The notes beneath the pieces are model-generated. The model had not been told where the DNA came from, ran no database searches, and saw nothing but the letters and a program-made list of their open reading frames with translations. A DNA stretch of 64,000 bases, taken from Streptomyces sp. SM10 (GTDB lineage: Bacteria > Actinomycetota > Actinomycetes > Streptomycetales > Streptomycetaceae). The stretch lies in the NCBI RefSeq assembly GCF_002910915.1, contig NZ_NEUF01000088.1, positions 1-64,000 on the forward strand, in the 5' to 3' direction. A program made the position numbers and the translations under genes. Positions 46,212 to 54,872 of the stretch are shown here, in pieces (position 1 is the stretch's first letter; each line of letters opens with the position of its first letter).

Positions 46212-46246
46212 CGCAAGATTAGCGCAAGAAACGCAAGAAGATTGCG
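46212..46246. promoter_or_regulatory. CGCAAGA repeats upstream of the LacI-type gene
   Basis: CGCAAGA occurs at 46212-46218, 46223-46229 and 46232-46238, followed by the inverted half TTGCG at 46242-46246. Read from the regulator's side this is TCTTGCG, a plausible LacI half-site. The array begins four bases before the start codon, so a bound repressor would block its own transcription. Confidence 0.55.
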
Positions 46247-46365
46247 GAGTGTTCGATACCCACAGAACGCTCACAGATGGACGGCGCAAGGGCAAGAGCC
46301 CCGGCGCACGGGCCGCGGCGGGCGGTGATTTCGGTCAGCACGGTTCGCCCTCTACCGTTCGTACG

Positions 46366-48090
46366 ATGAGCGCCCCACCGACCACCCCCCGGGGACCGCG
46401 CCGGTTCGGCTGGCCGAAACGGGTCTTCTCGCAGGTCCTGCTGATGCAGCTGGCCATCGTCACCGGCGTCACCGTCCTCGTGACGGGCCTCTTCCTGGCG
46501 CCGCTCAGCGCCCAGCTCGACGACCAGGCCATGCGGCGCGCCCTGGCGATCGCCCAGAGCACGGCAGCACAGCCGCAGATCGCCGACTCGCTCACCAGCA
46601 CCGATCCGCACCCGGACGGTGCCGTCCAGGCCGCGGCGGAACGGATCAGGCGGTCGACCGGGGCCGAATACGTCGTGATCATGGACAAGCAGGGGGTGCG
46701 CTGGTCGCACACCGACTCCTCCCGCATCGGCGACGTCGTCTCCACCGACCCCAGCACGGCGCTCGCCGGCAGGTCCGTGATGGAGATCGACAGCGGCACC
46801 CTCGGGCGTTCGGCCCGCGGCAAGGTCCCCCTGCTCGACGGATCGGGCCGGGTCGTCGGTGCCGTATCGGTCGGCATCGCGTACGACAGTGTCCGCGCCC
46901 GGCTGCTCGCCGCGATCCCCGGTCTGCTCGCCTACGCGGGCGGGGCACTGGCCGTCGGAGCTCTGGCCGCCTATCTGATCTCCCGCCGCCTCCAGCGGCA
47001 GACCCATGACCTGGCGTTCTCCGACATCTCGGCGCTGCTCACCGAGCGCGAGGCCATGCTGCACAGCATCCGTGAAGGGGTCGTCGCACTCGACCGCACC
47101 GGGCGCATCCGGCTCCTGAACGACGAGGCGCAGCGCCTTCTCGGTCTCGGGCCCGGCGCCGCGGGCAAGCGGCTCGACGAGGCCCTCGGAGCGGGCCGGA
47201 CGGCGGACGTGCTGGCCGGACGGGTGGTCGGCGACGACCTGGTGACCGTCCGTGGCAGCCGTGTGCTGCTCGCCAACCGCATGCCCACCGACGACGGCGG
47301 GGCCGTGGCCACCCTCCGCGACCGCACCGAGCTCGAGTATCTCGGCCGCGAACTCGATTCCACCCGTGGTCTGATCGACGCCCTCCGCGCCCAGGACCAC
47401 GAGCACGCCAACCGGCTGCACACCCTCCTGGGGCTGCTCGAACTGGAGATGCACGACGACGCCGTGGAGTTCGTGACGGAGGTCGTCGGCGTCCACCGGG
47501 CAACAGCGGAGCAGGTCACCGAGAAGGTTCACGACCCCCTCCTGGCCTCGCTCCTGGTCGGTAAGGCCACGGTGGCCGCCGAACGCGGTGTCGCCCTGCG
47601 GATGGCCCCGGAGACTCTGTTGCCGGACCGGCTGGTGGACCCCCGTGGTCTCGTCACCGTCCTCGGCAATCTGGTCGACAACGCGCTGGACGCGGCCGCG
47701 GGGTCGACCGGGGCGCGGATCGAGGTCGGGCTGCGGGCCGAGAGCCGTACGGTGGTGCTGCGCGTGCACGACAGCGGTCCCGGTGTACCGGCGGGTGACC
47801 ACGAGTCCATCTTCATGGAGGGCTGGTCGACCAAGGAACTCCCGGCCCACGGCAAGCGCGGCCTGGGGCTGCCCCTGGTGCGGCGGCTCGCCGAGCGGCA
47901 GGGCGGCAGCGTGTCCGTCTCGGGTTCCCCCGGCGGCGGGGCGGTGTTCACCGTCGTCCTTCCGGAGGCACTGAGCGCGCCGGCGCCCTCCAGCAGCCGT
48001 GACCCGGGCGGGCCGGAACAGCCGGACGTCCCGGCCTCGCACAGCTCCTCGGCCCCGGTACGCCCCGCCACGTCAGGAGACGCCCCGTGA
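46366..48090 (+). CDS. CitA/DcuS-type sensor histidine kinase
   Basis: 574 residues. Membrane segment 1 is at about residues 20-45 (VLLMQLAIVTGVTVLVTGLF); the extracellular PDC/PAS sensor at about 46-180 (AEYVVIMDKQGVRWSHTD, RGKVPLLDGSGRVVGAVSVG); membrane segment 2 at about 186-208; a cytosolic PAS at about 225-315. The phospho-acceptor helix contains QDHEHANRLHTLLGLLELE. N-box LVDNALDAA and G-box GKRGLGLPLV complete the ATPase. The family senses citrate or C4-dicarboxylates, which fits the citrate synthases and carboxylate symporter nearby. It is coupled to its regulator by GTGA. Confidence 0.93.
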   Translation: MSAPPTTPRGPRRFGWPKRVFSQVLLMQLAIVTGVTVLVTGLFLAPLSAQLDDQAMRRALAIAQSTAAQPQIADSLTSTDPHPDGAVQAAAERIRRSTGAEYVVIMDKQGVRWSHTDSSRIGDVVSTDPSTALAGRSVMEIDSGTLGRSARGKVPLLDGSGRVVGAVSVGIAYDSVRARLLAAIPGLLAYAGGALAVGALAAYLISRRLQRQTHDLAFSDISALLTEREAMLHSIREGVVALDRTGRIRLLNDEAQRLLGLGPGAAGKRLDEALGAGRTADVLAGRVVGDDLVTVRGSRVLLANRMPTDDGGAVATLRDRTELEYLGRELDSTRGLIDALRAQDHEHANRLHTLLGLLELEMHDDAVEFVTEVVGVHRATAEQVTEKVHDPLLASLLVGKATVAAERGVALRMAPETLLPDRLVDPRGLVTVLGNLVDNALDAAAGSTGARIEVGLRAESRTVVLRVHDSGPGVPAGDHESIFMEGWSTKELPAHGKRGLGLPLVRRLAERQGGSVSVSGSPGGGAVFTVVLPEALSAPAPSSSRDPGGPEQPDVPASHSSSAPVRPATSGDAP

Positions 48091-48764
48091 TCGAGGTCCT
48101 GGTCGTGGACGACGACGTACGGGTGGCCCGCATCAACGCGGCCTACGTGTCCAAGGTCCCCGGATTCCGGGTGGCCGCCTTGGCGCACTCCGCGGACGAG
48201 GCCCTCGCCAGGATCGCCGGGATGCCCATCGACCTGATCCTGCTCGACCACTACCTGCCGGACCGCAACGGCCTGGCCGTGGTGCGGGAACTGCGCGGTC
48301 TCGGCCGTCACACCGACGTGATCATGGTGACCGCGGCGCGCGACGTCGCGACCGTTCAGGCCGCGATGCGCCACGGAGCCCTCCAGTATCTGGTGAAGCC
48401 GTTCGCCTACGCCGGGCTCCGCACCAGACTGGAGGCCTACGCGGCACTGCGCCGCACGTTCGAGGGCGGCGGCGAGGCCGAGCAGACGGAGGTGGACCGG
48501 CTGTTCGGGGCCTTGTGGGCCACGGGCGGTTCCGATCTCCCCAAGGGGCACTCGACGACGACCGCGGACCTGGTCCGCCAGGCCCTGCGCGCCGCCGACG
48601 GGCCGCTCTCCGCGCAGGAGATCGCGGAGAGCGCGGGAATGAGCCGTCAGACGGCCCAGCGCTATCTGAAGCTGCTGGAGCGCACGGGCAGGGTGCGGCT
48701 GTCCCTCAAGTACGGCGAGACAGGGCGCCCGGAACACCGGTACACCTGGGCCACCGGCTCCTGA
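48087..48764 (+). CDS. CitB/DcuR-type response regulator
   Basis: 225 residues from a GTG overlapping the kinase stop. The receiver domain has the acidic pair D8/D9, phospho-acceptor Asp54 in LILLDHYLP, and KPFAY with the conserved Lys. The C-terminal winged helix reads LSAQEIAESAGMSRQTAQRYLKLLERTGRV, as in CitB/DctR regulators. It is the output of the preceding kinase and is the likely regulator of the divergently placed symporter genes just to its right, which face it convergently. Confidence 0.93.
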   Translation: MIEVLVVDDDVRVARINAAYVSKVPGFRVAALAHSADEALARIAGMPIDLILLDHYLPDRNGLAVVRELRGLGRHTDVIMVTAARDVATVQAAMRHGALQYLVKPFAYAGLRTRLEAYAALRRTFEGGGEAEQTEVDRLFGALWATGGSDLPKGHSTTTADLVRQALRAADGPLSAQEIAESAGMSRQTAQRYLKLLERTGRVRLSLKYGETGRPEHRYTWATGS

Positions 48765-48789
48765 AACCGCCGCCGCCCCTCCGCGCCGC

Positions 48790-50382
48790 CTACGCCGCGC
48801 CCGCGCCGGTCAGCGACCGCACCTCCGTCTCCGCGTGCTTGGCCGGGTCGGGCGGCTCGGGTGAGGTGACCGTGCCGATCCAGCCGGCCAGGAAACCGGC
48901 GGGGATCGAGACGAGGCCCGGGTTCTCCAGGGGGAAGAACGCGAAGTCGACTCCGGGGAAGAGCGAGGTCGGACTCCCCGAGACGACCGGCGAGAGCAGT
49001 ACGAGCGCAACGGCCGGGACGAGTCCGCCGTAGACGGCCCAGACCGCTCCCCGGGTGGTGAAGTTCCGCCAGAACAACGAGTACAGCAGCGCGGGGAGGT
49101 TGGCGGAGGCCGCGACCGCGAAGGCCAGCCCCACCAGGAACGCGACGTTCAGGTCCTGGGCGAGGAGGCCGAGCGCGATGGCCACCACCCCGATACCCGC
49201 CGCGGCCACCCTCGCCACACCGACCTCGCTCCACTGCTCGGCACCCGGCCGCCGGAACGAGGCGTACAGGTCGTGGGCGACGGAGGCGGAGGAGGCGAGG
49301 GTGATCCCGGCGACGACGGCGAGGATCGTGGCGAAGGCGATCGCGGCGACGACGGCGAAGAGCACGGTGCCGCCCGTGGAGCCCTCGCCGCCCCCGAGGA
49401 CGAGCGCCAGGAGCGGAACAGCGGTGTTCCCGGACGTGTGGGACGCCCGGACCTCGGTGGGGCCGACGAGTGCGGCCGCTCCGAACCCGAGGACGATGGT
49501 CATCAGGTAGAAGCTGCCGATCAGCCCGATGGACCAGACGACGGACCGCCGGGCCGCGCGGGCCGTGGGAACCGTGTAGAAGCGCGACAGGATGTGCGGC
49601 AGGCCGGCCGTGCCGAGGACGAGCGCGAGGCCGAGACTGATGAAGTCGAAGCGCGCCGTCCAGCTCCCGCCGTACTTCAGCCCGGGCGAGAGGAAGTCCC
49701 TGCCGTTACCGCTGCGTTCGGCTGCGGAGGTGAGCAGGGCGTTGACGTCGCCGTGGAAACGGGCGAGGACGAGGGCGGTGAGCGCGACGGCGCCGGCCAT
49801 CAGCAGGACCGCCTTCACGATCTGGATCCAGGTCGTGGCACGCATCCCGCCGAGCGACACGTAGATGACCATCAGCGCTCCGACCCCGACCACGGTCCAG
49901 GACCGGGCGGTGTCGCTCGTACCGCCCAGGAGAAGCGCGACGAGACTGCCCGCGCCCACCATCTGCGCCACCAGGTACAACACGGAGACGGTGACGGACG
50001 AGGTGCCCAGGGCCGTACGCACCGGGCGCTCCGCCATGCGGGCGGCCACCACGTCGGCGAGGGTGAACCGTCCGCAGTTCCGCACGAGTTCGGCGACGAG
50101 GAGCAGGACGACGAGCCAGGCCACGAGGAAGCCGACCGAGTAGAGCATGCCGTCGTAGCCGTAGAGGGCGATCAGTCCCGAGATGCCGAGGAAGGAGGCG
50201 GCGGACATGTAGTCACCGGCGATGGCGAATCCGTTCTCCATGGGGGAGAACAGCCTTCCGCCCGCGTAGAACTCCTCGGCGGAGCCCTGCCTGTTACGGC
50301 CGACCCACGTGGTGATGCCGAGCGTCACGGCGATGAACACGCTGAAGAGCAGCAGCGCCAGAGTCTGGTGATCTCCCCTCAC
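48790..50382 (-). CDS. Solute:sodium symporter, ActP-like (acetate/monocarboxylate)
   Basis: 530 residues, about 13 membrane segments. It opens with QTLALLLFSVFIAVTLGITTW. The SSS signatures include AEEFYAGGR, GDYMSAASFLGISGLIALYGYDG and the sodium-site region GTAGLPHILSRFYTVPTARAARRS. The GTG at 50382 overlaps the stop of the small DUF485 gene, the invariant pairing for acetate permeases (YjcH-ActP). It should import acetate or a short-chain carboxylate, feeding the citrate synthases and presumably controlled by the adjacent two-component system. Confidence 0.9.
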   Translation of the reverse strand: MRGDHQTLALLLFSVFIAVTLGITTWVGRNRQGSAEEFYAGGRLFSPMENGFAIAGDYMSAASFLGISGLIALYGYDGMLYSVGFLVAWLVVLLLVAELVRNCGRFTLADVVAARMAERPVRTALGTSSVTVSVLYLVAQMVGAGSLVALLLGGTSDTARSWTVVGVGALMVIYVSLGGMRATTWIQIVKAVLLMAGAVALTALVLARFHGDVNALLTSAAERSGNGRDFLSPGLKYGGSWTARFDFISLGLALVLGTAGLPHILSRFYTVPTARAARRSVVWSIGLIGSFYLMTIVLGFGAAALVGPTEVRASHTSGNTAVPLLALVLGGGEGSTGGTVLFAVVAAIAFATILAVVAGITLASSASVAHDLYASFRRPGAEQWSEVGVARVAAAGIGVVAIALGLLAQDLNVAFLVGLAFAVAASANLPALLYSLFWRNFTTRGAVWAVYGGLVPAVALVLLSPVVSGSPTSLFPGVDFAFFPLENPGLVSIPAGFLAGWIGTVTSPEPPDPAKHAETEVRSLTGAGAA

Positions 50383-50852
50383 CGGCCGGCCCCTCTCGTC
50401 ATCTCCTGGGTCTCCCAGCGCAGTTCCAGAGCGGCACGGTCCCGGTGCAGACGCGCATGGCGCGCGTACGCCCAGGTGAGCAGGAACGTGGTGAGGAACT
50501 GGCCGAGCCCGGCCACCATGGCCACGTTCAGCACACCGGCCACGGGACGCGCCATCAGATCGTGCGCGGTGGTGGCGACGATGACATAGGCGAGGTACCA
50601 GAGCAGGAAGGCGGCCGCCGCCGGCACGACGAACCTCCGGTAGCGGCGGCGCACCTCGCGGAACGCCGGGCTGCTCTGCACCTCCAGATAGATCTCGGCA
50701 GCGCTGGTGCTGCGCCGCTCCACCGTCCGGAGCCGCCCCTCGACAGCGTCGGCCCCTGCCCCGTACGGGTCGTCCCACCCGGTGGCCGGCGCCTCGTACC
50801 ACGGGTCGTCGAGCCGCACCGCTGCGACGCCCGGCCCTGCTTCCTTCTCCAC
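50379..50852 (-). CDS. DUF485 membrane protein, partner of the symporter
   Basis: 157 residues from a GTG with AAGGGAG six bases upstream; longer in-frame starts lack a ribosome site. After a hydrophilic N-terminus of about 60 residues comes the DUF485 core: SSPAFREVRRRYRRFVVPAA, then two membrane segments (FLLWYLAYVIVATTAHDLMA and LGQFLTTFLLTWAYARHA). DUF485 proteins are co-transcribed with ActP-type symporters and probably assist assembly or stability. It overlaps the symporter by ATG/GTG-type coupling. Confidence 0.88.
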   Translation of the reverse strand: MEKEAGPGVAAVRLDDPWYEAPATGWDDPYGAGADAVEGRLRTVERRSTSAAEIYLEVQSSPAFREVRRRYRRFVVPAAAAFLLWYLAYVIVATTAHDLMARPVAGVLNVAMVAGLGQFLTTFLLTWAYARHARLHRDRAALELRWETQEMTRGAGR

Positions 50853-50947
50853 CAACAACTCCCTTGTCCACGAGCCTTTTCGGCGCGTAGCCAAGAATGG
50901 GCAGATCGGGAAGATCCCGGGCACTTCATTCGCGCTGCTTCACCATT

Positions 50948-51345
50948 TCAGGTGACGGAAGTGCCGGGCGGCTGTGCGATCCCCGCGCCGTAGGCATAGC
51001 GGACGGTCCCGGTTCTGTCGCGCGCCCCCGTCTTGGCGAAGAGGTTGTTGACGTGGGTCTTCACCGTGGCCCGGGAGATGCGCAGGGTCCGCCCGATCTC
51101 CGTGTGGGACAGACCGTCCGCGATGAGGGCCTGCACTCGCCCTCCCGGGGAGTGAGCCCGTCGGGCAGCTCCGAGGGCAGCGGTGCCCCGGTCTCGACGG
51201 CGTGGGCGGTGACCCGCTCCAGCAGCCGGCTCCGCACCTTCGGCGAGAGCCCCGCATCTCCGGACATCACGGCCTCGATGGCCTGGGCGATCTCCTCGCC
51301 CCGGGCGTCCTTGGTCAGGTGGCCCGGCGAGCACGTCGCGGATCT
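50948..51345 (-). pseudogene. Frameshifted C-terminal remnant of a NarL-type response regulator
   Basis: Two frames together give the regulator's second half. The first reads GHLTKDARGEEIAQAIEAV through LPDGLTPREGE; the second continues VQALIADGLSHTEIGRTL and SRATVKTHVNNLFAKTGARDR, the LuxR helix-turn-helix. Near 51136 a single base is missing (GAGTGCAG where GAGGTGCAG is expected). The receiver domain with its Asp is absent. The remnant joins directly onto the kinase fragment to its right. Confidence 0.8.
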
Positions 51346-51475
51346 CGCGGGCGATCCTGGACCTCTCGGCCGGCGCGGCCGCACCGGCTTCCGCCTCCCG
51401 CGCGGCCCACTCCTGGGCGAGGAGCCGACGCGAGCTGCCCCGGGCCTCGGCATCGAGCCGCAGTAGGTGTCCTAC
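51335..51475 (-). pseudogene. Fragment of a NarL-type histidine kinase
   Basis: About 45 codons reading LLRLDAEARGSSRRLLAQEW and ERSRIAREIRDVLA. This is the linker and H-box of HisKA_3 kinases, normally EIHDVLAH; the phospho-acceptor His has become Arg. Sensor, remaining dimer helix and ATPase domains are missing: the fragment runs into the response-regulator remnant. It is non-functional. Confidence 0.72.
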
Positions 51476-51508
51476 CCAGACACAGGCTGCCCGTGGTGAT
51501 CACCGTCG

Positions 51509-51850
51509 TCAGCCATCGACACGCAGCGCGATCCCGCCCACCCGTACGTGGAGCGTGGCCCTGGTGCCCCGGCTCCAGACGGATTCGTCCGGCCCCTGCC
51601 ACATCCGGGCGGTCCGTCCCCATCCAGCCCCGGTGGCCAGACCCAGGACGAGGCCCGCGCCCGGCATCACCCCCGAGAACGTCTCGTGACGGGGGTCGAG
51701 CGCTCCGTCACTGCGCAGGGCGACGATGAGGAGGATCACGGGAAGCAGCCACCACCGCCTCCGCTCGCCGACCCGCTGGGCCGAGAACTGACGCACGACG
51801 ACGAGTGCGACAACCGCGACGATCACCCGAACGTTCAGGAGCTCTGACAC
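51509..51850 (-). CDS. Truncated DUF1453-like membrane protein
   Basis: 113 residues from a GTG with GGAGG six bases upstream. It reads VIVAVVALVVVRQFSAQRVG, then RRRWWLLPVILLIVALR and GLVLGLATGAGWG, followed by the MWQGPDESVWSRGTRAT block. It then stops abruptly after GGIALRVDG, where family members appear to continue into another membrane segment. In Streptomyces such genes often precede a NarL-type kinase and regulator pair, exactly what survives in pieces to its left. It may be an expressed stub or dead. Confidence 0.55.
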   Translation of the reverse strand: MSELLNVRVIVAVVALVVVRQFSAQRVGERRRWWLLPVILLIVALRSDGALDPRHETFSGVMPGAGLVLGLATGAGWGRTARMWQGPDESVWSRGTRATLHVRVGGIALRVDG

Positions 51851-51933
51851 GGCAGCCTCCGAGGGCGTGAGGATTCGATGCCTTCGACGCCCCGGAGACG
51901 CGGTGATCAAGGGGATCGGCTCACGGACTGACC

Positions 51934-51960
51934 GTGGGTGGAGAAGATGTCTCCACCCAC
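51934..51960 (-). terminator. Terminator of parE
   Basis: Perfect 10-base stem GTGGGTGGAG (51934-51943) with CTCCACCCAC (51951-51960), loop AAGATGT, 12 bases beyond the parE stop on the minus strand. Confidence 0.8.
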
Positions 51961-51972
51961 GGCTGGAGAGGC

Positions 51973-54099
51973 TCAGACGTCGATGCGCGAGCGGTCCAGG
52001 GTGGCAGCCGAGCTGGTGATGAACTCCTTGCGGGGGGCGACCTCGTTGCCCATCAGCAGGTCGAAGACCTGCTCGGAGGATTCCAGGTCGCCGATGTTGA
52101 TCCTCCGCAGGGTGCGGTGGCGCGGATCCATCGTGGTCTCCGCCAGTTGGTCCGCGTCCATCTCGCCGAGGCCCTTGTAGCGCTGGATCGAGTCCTTGAA
52201 CCGGACGTTCTTCCGCTGGAGCTCCAGCAGGCTCTGACGGAGCTCGTTGTCGGAATAGGTGTAGATGTACTTGTCCTGGCCCTTCTTGGGCTGGACGAGC
52301 TCGATCCGGTGCAGCGGAGGTACGGCCGCGAAGACCCGTCCCGCCTCGACCATCGGCCGCATGTACCGCTGGAAGAGGGTGAGCAGCAGGGTCCGGATGT
52401 GCGAACCGTCGACGTCGGCGTCCGTCATCATGATGACCTTGCCGTAGCGTGCCGCGTCGATGTCGAAGGTGCGTCCGGAGCCCGCTCCTATGACCTGGAT
52501 GATGGCGCCGCACTCGGCGTTCTTGAGCATGTCCGAGACGGACGACTTCTGGACGTTGAGGATCTTTCCGCGGATCGGCAGCAGAGCCTGGAACTCACTG
52601 TTCCGGGCCAGCTTCGCCGTGCCCAGGGCCGAGTCGCCCTCCACGATGAAGAGCTCACTGCGCTCCACGTCGTCGCTCCGGCAGTCGGCGAGCTTCGCGG
52701 GCAGCGAGGAGGACTCGAGCGCAGTCTTGCGGCGCTGCGCGTCCTTGTGCTGGCGCGCGGCGATACGGGTGCGGGCCGCCGCCACCGCCTTGTCCAGCAC
52801 CGCCCTGGCCTGGGCCTTGGCATCGCGCTTGGTGGAGGTCAGGAAGGCCTTGAGCTCCTTGGCGACCACGTTGGCCACGATCCGGTTGGCCGCGGAGGTG
52901 CCCAGCACCTCCTTGGTCTGCCCTTCGAACTGAGGTTCCGCGAGCCGTACGGTGACGACCGCGGTCAGGCCTTCCAGTGCATCGTCCTTGACGATGTCGT
53001 CCTCGGCGACGCGGAGCAGCTTGGCGGACCGCAGGACCTCGTTCACCGTCTTCGTGAGGGAGCGCTCGAAACCGGAGACGTGGGTGCCGCCCTTGGGGGT
53101 GGCGATGATGTTCACGAAGGACTTGAGGTTGGTGTCGTAGCCGGTGCCCCAGCGCAGGGCGATGTCGACGCCCAGCTCGCGGGTCACCTCGGTCGCCGTC
53201 ATGTGCCCGCGGTCGTCGAGGACCGGCACGGTCTCCTTGAACGTTCCCGTACCGCTCAGGCGCTGGACGTCGCAGACGGCCTTGTCCTGCGCCAGGTACT
53301 CGCAGAACTCGCTGATTCCGCCGTCGAAGCGGAAGGTCTCCTCGGTCTTGCCCTCACCGTCGATGCCACGCTCGTCGCGGACGACGATGGTCAGGCCGGG
53401 CACGAGGAACGCGGTCTGGCGTGCCCGCTGGTACAGCGTCTCCAGGTTGAGCTTCGCGTCCTTGAGGAAGATCTGCCGGTCCGCCCAGTACCGCACGCGG
53501 GTACCCGTGCGGGTCTTGGGGACTCGCTTGCCCTTGCGGAGGCCGTTGGCGGGGTCGAAGGGGCTGTCCGGCCCCTGTTCGGTGAACATGCCCGGCACAC
53601 CGCGCCGGAAACTGATGGAGTGGGTCGCACTGTTGCGGTCGACCTCGACGTCCAGCCGGGCCGAGAGGGCGTTCACGACGGAGGCGCCGACGCCGTGCAG
53701 GCCGCCCGACGCGGCGTAGGACCCGCCGCCGAACTTTCCGCCGGCGTGCAGCTTGGTCATGACGACCTCGATGCCGGAGAGCCCGGTCTTGGGCTCCACG
53801 TCGACCGGGATGCCCCGGCCGTTGTCACGGACCTCGACGGACGCGTCGTCGTGGAGGATGACCTCGATGGAGTCGCAGTACCCCCCGAGAGCCTCGTCGA
53901 CGGAGTTGTCGATGATCTCCCAGAGGCAGTGCATGAGTCCGCGGCTGTCCGTGGACCCGATGTACATTCCGGGGCGCTTACGAACCGCTTCGAGCCCCTC
54001 GAGGACGAGAAGGTGCCGCGCGGTGTAGTTGGAGCTGTCCCTGTCTGCGCCGCCTGCTCCGGTCAGCAGCGCAGTGGACGGCACGGAATCGGCGGTCAC
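51973..54099 (-). CDS. parE: DNA topoisomerase IV subunit B (ParE)
   Basis: 708 residues from a GTG with GAGGAG upstream. The GHKL ATPase motifs are EIIDNSVDEAL, DNGRGIPVD and GGLHGVGASVVNALS. The QTKEVLG loop contacts ATP. The TOPRIM domain carries VEGDSALG and TDADVDGSHI. The C-terminus holds QRYKGLGEM and the ending NIGDLESSEQVFDLLMG. It supplies ATP-driven strand passage for ParC encoded at 38903 on the opposite strand. GyrB is excluded mainly by context: gyrB normally adjoins dnaA/recF near the origin. Confidence 0.92.
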   Translation of the reverse strand: MTADSVPSTALLTGAGGADRDSSNYTARHLLVLEGLEAVRKRPGMYIGSTDSRGLMHCLWEIIDNSVDEALGGYCDSIEVILHDDASVEVRDNGRGIPVDVEPKTGLSGIEVVMTKLHAGGKFGGGSYAASGGLHGVGASVVNALSARLDVEVDRNSATHSISFRRGVPGMFTEQGPDSPFDPANGLRKGKRVPKTRTGTRVRYWADRQIFLKDAKLNLETLYQRARQTAFLVPGLTIVVRDERGIDGEGKTEETFRFDGGISEFCEYLAQDKAVCDVQRLSGTGTFKETVPVLDDRGHMTATEVTRELGVDIALRWGTGYDTNLKSFVNIIATPKGGTHVSGFERSLTKTVNEVLRSAKLLRVAEDDIVKDDALEGLTAVVTVRLAEPQFEGQTKEVLGTSAANRIVANVVAKELKAFLTSTKRDAKAQARAVLDKAVAAARTRIAARQHKDAQRRKTALESSSLPAKLADCRSDDVERSELFIVEGDSALGTAKLARNSEFQALLPIRGKILNVQKSSVSDMLKNAECGAIIQVIGAGSGRTFDIDAARYGKVIMMTDADVDGSHIRTLLLTLFQRYMRPMVEAGRVFAAVPPLHRIELVQPKKGQDKYIYTYSDNELRQSLLELQRKNVRFKDSIQRYKGLGEMDADQLAETTMDPRHRTLRRINIGDLESSEQVFDLLMGNEVAPRKEFITSSAATLDRSRIDV

Positions 54100-54532
54100 G
54101 CGGTTCGCTCCTCGCTGAATTTCATTTGGGGCCCAGTGGGTAGCGGGCTCGGCCTCGGTAGCCGCTGAGAGCCTACCGAGGCCTGGTAGAGCGGTTGTAA
54201 CGCCACCCAGGGGGAATCATTATGGTAGTCCAGCCTCGCATACACGTTCGATCATTCGTTGGGGTGACGTGCACATCACGTTCCCTTCGAGGCATGAACC
54301 ATTTAGGCTCCGGGCACGTCCTCATGAACAACCGGCAAGCCAGCCGGGGGGACCGGCCCACACAAGCAACGCGAAACCGTAGCGCTACGCAATACGGCAC
54401 ATTCGCCGCCAAACGGCAACAGACAGCCATCCTGAGAAGAAGTTTCGAAGAAATGCCACGAGCGGGAACGTTTTCGGCCTGGTTGGATGTTGACCCTGGT
54501 ACGACAGCTCGTCGAGCTAGAGAAGAGGCGAC
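54100..54532. promoter_or_regulatory. Divergent upstream region of parE and the DUF7455 gene
   Basis: About 430 bases without a credible gene, locally AT-richer than the surroundings. It must hold the parE and DUF7455 promoters. The 10-base palindrome GTAGCGCTAC (54379-54388) is the only clear symmetrical element. A plus-strand open frame of about 100 codons here has no ribosome site and no recognisable protein. Confidence 0.45.
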
Positions 54533-54766
54533 GTGACTACTGTTCTGACCCCCGCGAGCCCGCTGACCGCAGCAGACCGCTGTGACCGTTGCGGCGCCCA
54601 GGCTTATCTGCGCGTCGTCCTGATCAGCGGCGGTGAACTGCTCTTCTGTGCCCACCACGGGCGCAAGTTCGAGCCGGAACTCAAGAAGATCGCCGCGGAA
54701 ATACAGGATGAGACAGATCGGCTCACTGCCGTGCAGGCCAGTGCCGCCGACGAGGAACAACACTGA
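54533..54766 (+). CDS. DUF7455 small zinc-ribbon-like protein
   Basis: 77 residues from a GTG with AGAAGAGG upstream. CDRCGAQAYL and FCAHHGRKF give two Cys plus Cys/His, a likely zinc site, followed by a charged helix (KIAAEIQDETDRL). Conserved next to hrdB and parE in Streptomyces; function unknown. It converges with the serine protease gene across a terminator. Confidence 0.88.
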   Translation: MTTVLTPASPLTAADRCDRCGAQAYLRVVLISGGELLFCAHHGRKFEPELKKIAAEIQDETDRLTAVQASAADEEQH

Positions 54767-54812
54767 CACCTCGCATCCACGACGAGCCAAGGGCACGGTC
54801 CAGGACCGGCCG

Positions 54813-54846
54813 ACGGGCGGCCTCCCCCGAGGGGAAAGCCGCCCGT
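54813..54846. terminator. Bidirectional terminator between DUF7455 and the serine protease
   Basis: Stem ACGGGCGGC (54813-54821) with GCCGCCCGT (54838-54846), with an inner CTCCCC/GGGG pairing. It lies between convergent genes. Confidence 0.75.
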
Positions 54847-54872
54847 TCTCACATCTCGAGGTGATGCCGGGG

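Noticed and set aside
54379..54388. Palindrome GTAGCGCTAC before the DUF7455 gene as a LexA or other known operator
   Set aside because: It does not match the actinobacterial LexA box GAACNNNNGTTC or another motif I can name, and a 10-base GC-rich palindrome is not rare here.
54222..54536. About 100-codon open frame upstream of the DUF7455 gene
   Set aside because: It lies in the divergent promoter region, lacks a ribosome site and has no recognisable sequence pattern.
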